This document shows, piece by piece, positions 59,920 through 63,610 of a stretch of DNA of 63,610 nt (its first letter is position 1; every line of letters begins with the position of its first letter). The notes under the pieces were generated by a model. The model made no database searches, was not told the origin of the DNA, and worked only from the letters and a program-made list of their open reading frames with translations. The stretch comes from JBGQBN01 sp041494805 (lineage in GTDB: Bacteria; Acidobacteriota; Terriglobia; Terriglobales; Acidobacteriaceae). Location: NCBI GenBank assembly GCA_041494805.1, contig JBGQBN010000019.1, positions 1 through 63,610 on the forward strand, written 5' to 3'. The translations under genes and the position numbers were made by a program.

Positions 59920-60510
59920 CTAAATCGTGTCCTTGCCCCGAATCTTGACATAGACCAGGGAGAAACCAGATCCCTTGCCTTCGGGCTCGACGGAGACGAC
60001 GTGCTGATTGTCTTCCGTGCCCACCTTCAGTTCGACGATGTCGCCACCGTTGTCGCCGCTGCACGTAACCTCTTTGGAGTTGTGAATATCGTTGACCACA
60101 ACGCCACCGAGCCGGTTGCTGTGGCACTCAATCACATTGCCGTACTTCTTAAGCTGGTCTTTGTAGTAAGCGATGATCTTCTGCGACGGGTCGTCAGATT
60201 CGAACTCGATGGCCACGACTTTCACCCCGAAGAAGCCGCTCGATATGTGCACGTTGGCGCTCTTGCTGTCGCCGTCTTGCTCTTTCTGTTTCTGTCGCGC
60301 TCTGGGATAGACGGGTAGTCCGATGTCGCGTGCGTCGGCATCCTCGCTGACGTGGATTCCTCCGACCGGGGTTTGGATGTCGACGTTCTTGTCTTTGCCA
60401 TCGTCGTCCTTCTTGACGTTGATGCTGCAGGCAGGGAGAACCAGCAAAGCGGCGAATGCCACGGCGAAGGCCAGCCGCGAGTTATCGTGTAGCAGGTTGA
60501 GAATACGCAT
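59920..60510 (-). CDS. Lipoprotein, paralogue of the preceding gene
   Basis: The 196-aa product has a lipobox LVLPACS. Conserved segments are VDIQTPVGGIHVSEDADARD, LPVYPRARQ, IIAYYKDQLKKYGNVIECHS and HVVSVEPEGKGSGFSLVYVK. I choose ATG 60508-60510 because GGAGG (complement of 60519-60523) lies 8 nt upstream. The start lies 29 nt inside the end of the GH3 gene, so translation is probably coupled to it. Confidence 0.75.
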   Translation of the reverse strand: MRILNLLHDNSRLAFAVAFAALLVLPACSINVKKDDDGKDKNVDIQTPVGGIHVSEDADARDIGLPVYPRARQKQKEQDGDSKSANVHISSGFFGVKVVAIEFESDDPSQKIIAYYKDQLKKYGNVIECHSNRLGGVVVNDIHNSKEVTCSGDNGGDIVELKVGTEDNQHVVSVEPEGKGSGFSLVYVKIRGKDTI

Positions 60511-62386
60511 GTTGAGAGCCTCCATGTGCGACTTGCGGCGGTCGTTCGATTCCCGCGCCGCGTTGGGCAATGTTCGGGATCGTAACCGGCAAACGTCCGC
60601 GGATAGCAATCTCGCCGAACAGCGCCTTCACCGCACTCACTTCCGAAACCGCCGCGTTCGAAAACGCACAAACGTAATTCTGAATCGCGGGGAAATCCTG
60701 CGCCAGGTAAGGATTCCCCATGGCGAGGACAACCGTTTTCTCCGCAGCGTGGTCAAGAATCTTCTGCACTAAACTGCCACTGGCGTCTGCCAGACTAACG
60801 GAATTCTTCAATCCGCCATCCGTCTTGATTGCTCTTCCCGCCGTGGGCACCACGTACACTGCTGCGATGACTGCCTGGGCATCATCCACGGCTCTCAGCA
60901 CATCGTCCGACAAGGCGGCTGCGATGCGCGGATCCACGTAGATCACGTTGGCATCGGGCACGCGGGCGTGAATTTGGCGCTCAAGAGTTCGTCCAGCCTC
61001 GGTGCGCACGTCTTCGGAAAAAACCACGGTGACGACGCGATTGCTCACTTCATCCACTCTCTGATACGGAAGGCCGGACTGAACAGTTCCCGAATGTTTC
61101 AGAGGCAGCAGCTTGCCATTGTCACGTACCAGCGTGATGGCATCGTCGGCCACCTGCTGGCCGAGAGCAAGGTTTTCCGGCTTGCCAATCAGGGTGGAGA
61201 GCGCTTCCACGTTTACCAGACGGGCTTTGTGTAGTCCAAGAGACGCTTTTGCTTTCAACAGCTTGAGGACTGACGCATCAAGCTGGGCTCCACCAATCTC
61301 ACCGCTGCGGGCAGCCTCGAGGACCGCTTTGTAGGAGGCATCGAGGTCGGCGGGGATGATCAGCAGATCGTTGCCCGCCTTGAATGCGTCTACCGCCGCA
61401 CGGCCGACGTTGGCGGAATAAAGGCGGGTGAGGCCGGCCATGTCCAGGGCGTCTGTGACCACAATTCCCTTGAAGCCGAGCTGCTTCTTGAGCAGATCTG
61501 TGACGATTGCCGGAGACGTCGTGGCTACGCGGTTGGGATCGGGCTCGAGCGCGGGCACGGTTACGTGCGCCACCATAACGGAATCTACGCCGGCTTCGAT
61601 GGCCTTGCGGAACGGGGGAAGTTCTACCGACTGCAGCCGCGCCAGGTCGCCCGTTACCTGGGCCACACTGAGATGAGAGTCGGTGGCCGTATCGCCGTGG
61701 CCGGGAAAGTGTTTGGCCGTGGTTAGCATCCCATTGGCCCGCGCGCCGCGGATATAGGCAGCCACCAAATCCGCGACTTGCTGCGGGTCTTCGCCGAACG
61801 ATCGTGTGTTGATGATGGGATTGGCGGGATTCGAGTTCACGTCGGCCACCGGGAAAAAGTTCCAATGTACGCCGATGGCCCTAGCCTCCTGCGCGGTAAT
61901 GCGGCCAAAGTCTTCGGCATAGGTTAGCTTGCCCGCCGCGCCGAACGCCATGGCGTGGGGAAACTCTGTGGCGCCGTAAAGACGCATGGTGAGGCCACGC
62001 TCAAAATCGGCGGCGATCAGCAGGGGGAGCTTGGAATCTTGCTGCAGGCGGTTGAGCAACTCGGCGGCTTCATAAGGCTGGTTCCGGTAAAGAAAAGGCG
62101 GCTCATAGCGCACTGTCATAACGAATGAGCCGACGTGATACTTGTTCATGCTGTCGCGGAGTTGCAGGTAGTCGGGACTCTCGAGATTGAGGAACTGGGC
62201 GCGCACCCAGATCATGAAAAGCTGGCCGACTTTTTCTTCGAGCGATAGTTTGCGCAGCGTCTTCTCTGCCCACTTTTCGCCATCGCGGTCGAGATGGATG
62301 GGGCCGGGTTGTTGGTATTTCTCCTTGGCAAGAGCGGTTGTAGGTAGAAATAGCAGCAAGAGGAGAGAAACAACGCGTCGCAGCAT
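60482..62386 (-). CDS. Exported GH3 glycoside hydrolase, beta-N-acetylhexosaminidase (NagZ-like)
   Basis: The 634-aa product has a signal peptide (LRRVVSLLLLLFLPTTALA) and a complete GH3 N-domain: LIAADFERGLTMRL, GITAQEARAIGVHWNFFPVA, RSFGEDPQQVADLVAAYIRG, TTAKHFPGHGDTATDSH (the NagZ-type His loop) and nucleophile Asp in IVVTDALDMAGL. The GH3 C-terminal domain follows to about 610. NagZ enzymes release N-acetylglucosamine from cell-wall muropeptides. Here an exported, two-domain form suggests a periplasmic or outer-surface substrate. Its end overlaps the lipoprotein gene by 29 nt. Confidence 0.87.
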   Translation of the reverse strand: MLRRVVSLLLLLFLPTTALAKEKYQQPGPIHLDRDGEKWAEKTLRKLSLEEKVGQLFMIWVRAQFLNLESPDYLQLRDSMNKYHVGSFVMTVRYEPPFLYRNQPYEAAELLNRLQQDSKLPLLIAADFERGLTMRLYGATEFPHAMAFGAAGKLTYAEDFGRITAQEARAIGVHWNFFPVADVNSNPANPIINTRSFGEDPQQVADLVAAYIRGARANGMLTTAKHFPGHGDTATDSHLSVAQVTGDLARLQSVELPPFRKAIEAGVDSVMVAHVTVPALEPDPNRVATTSPAIVTDLLKKQLGFKGIVVTDALDMAGLTRLYSANVGRAAVDAFKAGNDLLIIPADLDASYKAVLEAARSGEIGGAQLDASVLKLLKAKASLGLHKARLVNVEALSTLIGKPENLALGQQVADDAITLVRDNGKLLPLKHSGTVQSGLPYQRVDEVSNRVVTVVFSEDVRTEAGRTLERQIHARVPDANVIYVDPRIAAALSDDVLRAVDDAQAVIAAVYVVPTAGRAIKTDGGLKNSVSLADASGSLVQKILDHAAEKTVVLAMGNPYLAQDFPAIQNYVCAFSNAAVSEVSAVKALFGEIAIRGRLPVTIPNIAQRGAGIERPPQVAHGGSQHAYSQPATR

Positions 62387-62454
62387 GAGCAAACGATATC
62401 AGAGCCAGGGTGCTGGCGTCAGGAGGTGGAGGGTCAGATCTCAGTTGTCAGATC

Positions 62455-63393
62455 TCAGTTCTCAGTTAGCCGAGTTTTCACGTGGTGGATGGCATTTTCC
62501 TGGATGTTTCGCTCGTCTCCGAATCCCGCCAGCCAGACTACCTCAGGTTCACGGCGGAACCAGGTCATCTGGCGCTTGGCGTAGTTGCGATGCGCTTGCT
62601 GTGCGGCCCGGATTGCGCTGGCTTGGTCCATCTCACCGCGGAGCAATTGCATGGCTTGTTTATAGCCGAGGGAGTTTAGCGGACGCGCCGCAGCACCGTG
62701 TTTCTTCAACAGTCGCTGGGTTTCTTCCACCAGGCCGGAGTCGAACATGCGTTGCGCGCGCTGGTTGATGCGATGGTAGAGCGCGGTGCGGTCCGGATCG
62801 AGACCCAGCCGGAGAATGCGGAAGCCTTTCAGGGAGTCGCGGCCTTGCTTCCACATCTCGGTCATTTTCTGACGCGCCGCGAGGCAGACTTCGACGGCGC
62901 GGATGAGCTTGGGAGTGTCATGGGCATGGATCTTCGCGGCCGCGACGGCATCAAGGCGAAGTAGCACCTGATGAAGGTAGCCCGGGCCTTTCTGCTCTGC
63001 CTGCTGGCGTAGCCTTTGGCGCAGTTCCTCTGAACGCTGAGGGCCTGGGAAGAGTCCTTCGAGGAGCGCGCGGAGATACAGCCCGGTTCCACCAACCACA
63101 ATCGGCAATCGTCCTCTCAGCTTTATGTCTTCCAGCACCGGCCGCGCTTGCCGAGCATATTCACCAGCTGTCATGTAGCTCGTAGGATCGACAAAATCGA
63201 GCAGGTGGTGCCTGGCGCACGCTCGTTCGGCAACCCCTGGCTTGGCGGTGCCGATTTCGAATTCGCGATACATGGCGACGGAATCGCAATTCACGATTTC
63301 CCCGCCAAAGTGCTCGGCTAACGTCAGCGAAAGCACAGTCTTCCCACTTCCCGTTGGGCCCAGCACTACGACCAGCAGCGGTTCGGGAGCCAC
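62455..63393 (-). CDS. miaA: tRNA dimethylallyltransferase
   Basis: MiaA transfers a dimethylallyl group to A37 of tRNAs reading UNN codons. The 312-aa protein has the P-loop LGPTGSGKTVL, VNCDSVAMYREFEIGTAKP, HHLLDFVDPTSYMTAGEYAR, VVGGTGLYLRALLEG and the tRNA-binding C-terminal part SLGYKQAMQLL with YAKRQMTWFRRE. It begins with GTG (63391-63393), 2 nt after the stop of an upstream small gene, so the two are coupled. Confidence 0.93.
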   Translation of the reverse strand: MAPEPLLVVVLGPTGSGKTVLSLTLAEHFGGEIVNCDSVAMYREFEIGTAKPGVAERACARHHLLDFVDPTSYMTAGEYARQARPVLEDIKLRGRLPIVVGGTGLYLRALLEGLFPGPQRSEELRQRLRQQAEQKGPGYLHQVLLRLDAVAAAKIHAHDTPKLIRAVEVCLAARQKMTEMWKQGRDSLKGFRILRLGLDPDRTALYHRINQRAQRMFDSGLVEETQRLLKKHGAAARPLNSLGYKQAMQLLRGEMDQASAIRAAQQAHRNYAKRQMTWFRREPEVVWLAGFGDERNIQENAIHHVKTRLTEN

Positions 63394-63395
63394 GG

Positions 63396-63554
63396 TCAGC
63401 GCGCGCTCCAGGAAATGTGGTGCCAGTAGCGGGCCAGGGTGAGGATGAGGATCAGGACCGCGATGACAACGATGCCGGTGGCTTCCAGGGTATAGATGTG
63501 GCGTTTCGGGGACTGGTGCGATTCGGGTTGCCGTTGTGGACTCGCGGCGGGCAC
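63396..63554 (-). CDS. Small single-pass membrane protein upstream of miaA (52 aa, GTG start)
   Basis: The product VPAASPQRQPESHQSPKRH has a polar N-terminus, then one membrane helix (TGIVVIAVLILILTLARYW) and the tail HHISWSAR. It ends 2 nt before the GTG of miaA. Start GTG 63552-63554 is preceded by TACAAT and 6 nt. The frame stays open toward the window edge, so a longer N-terminus cannot be excluded. I recall similar short proteins next to miaA in acidobacteria (unchecked). Confidence 0.6.
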   Translation of the reverse strand: MPAASPQRQPESHQSPKRHIYTLEATGIVVIAVLILILTLARYWHHISWSAR

Positions 63555-63560
63555 GACTAC

Positions 63561-63566
63561 ATTGTA
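63561..63566 (-). promoter_or_regulatory. -10 element (TACAAT) directly before the small gene and miaA
   Basis: TACAAT on the minus strand, 6 nt before GTG 63552-63554, giving another near-leaderless arrangement. No -35 is convincing. Confidence 0.4.
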
Positions 63567-63584
63567 GCGCCGACCATGGACTGC

Positions 63585-63597
63585 CGAGCTGCGCTCG
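63585..63597. repeat. Second copy of CGAGCTGCGCTCG
   Basis: Same 13 bases as 12201-12213, again next to a G-run (GACAGGGGAGGG). It looks like one end of a dispersed intergenic repeat and continues to the window edge. Confidence 0.5.
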
Positions 63598-63610
63598 ACA
63601 GGGGAGGGTC

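Overview
The window looks like a chromosomal segment of an uncultured, GC-rich, Gram-negative soil-type bacterium, most likely an Acidobacteriota member of the Terriglobia/Koribacter kind. This is an inference. It rests on the family mix (serine/threonine kinase with an extracytoplasmic tail, exported TPR-CHAT protease, DUF4384 protein, PA2779/PA2778-type pair, many lipoproteins and signal-peptide proteins of unknown function) and on several intergenic palindromic repeat families. No 16S or ribosomal protein gene is present to settle taxonomy.

Layout. 1-138: end of an rRNA operon (5S 3' part and terminator). 139-6030: accessory island between two identical 37-nt copies of the rRNA terminator. 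It holds a single-chain restriction-modification protein, two small membrane proteins, an AhpD-like enzyme, a ParE/ParD-type toxin-antitoxin pair with a leaderless promoter, and a PD-(D/E)XK nuclease. 6031-17467: ordinary chromosome with lipoproteins, an FMN-dependent 2-hydroxyacid oxidase, a dienoyl-CoA-reductase-like SDR, an FGE-like protein, thiE, a LOG-family protein and a 1034-aa TPR protein. 17977-23920: a probable selenoprotein of the AhpD family (in-frame TGA in a CxxU motif with a bacterial-type SECIS hairpin), small unknown genes, a MetR-like LysR regulator and an adenylation-ACP-acyltransferase fusion. 24071-29775: a three-gene PA2779/C39-peptidase/TPR-barrel operon, Cu/Zn superoxide dismutase, a PAS-GGDEF-EAL protein and tRNA-Ser(UGA). 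29897-36845: a membrane kinase with a DUF4384-like exported tail, an insertion-sequence remnant, a small beta-rich protein, an exported PPC-TPR-CHAT protease and an exported DUF4384 protein. I regard this group as the best candidate for an undescribed multi-gene system. 36998-53678: DCC-LMF1 fusion, diguanylate cyclase, cheB relic, receiver protein, four peptidase or protease-like proteins, a degenerate SpoIIE-type phosphatase, SurA-like foldase, YhaM-like nuclease, HAD enzyme and kbl. 53969-56963: pyrR-pyrB-pyrC on the minus strand. 57097-63610: phosphoesterase, zinc-ribbon protein, GH3 hydrolase with two paralogous lipoproteins, miaA and a small membrane protein.

How it fits together. Most genes are housekeeping or envelope functions. 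Redox defence is represented by sodC and two AhpD-family proteins, one of them probably Sec-containing. Signalling is represented by two c-di-GMP proteins, a receiver, a kinase and a pseudo-phosphatase. Several genes have a -10 element only 6-9 nt before the start codon, which suggests frequent leaderless transcription. All calls are from reading the sequence and translated frames; no database search was run.
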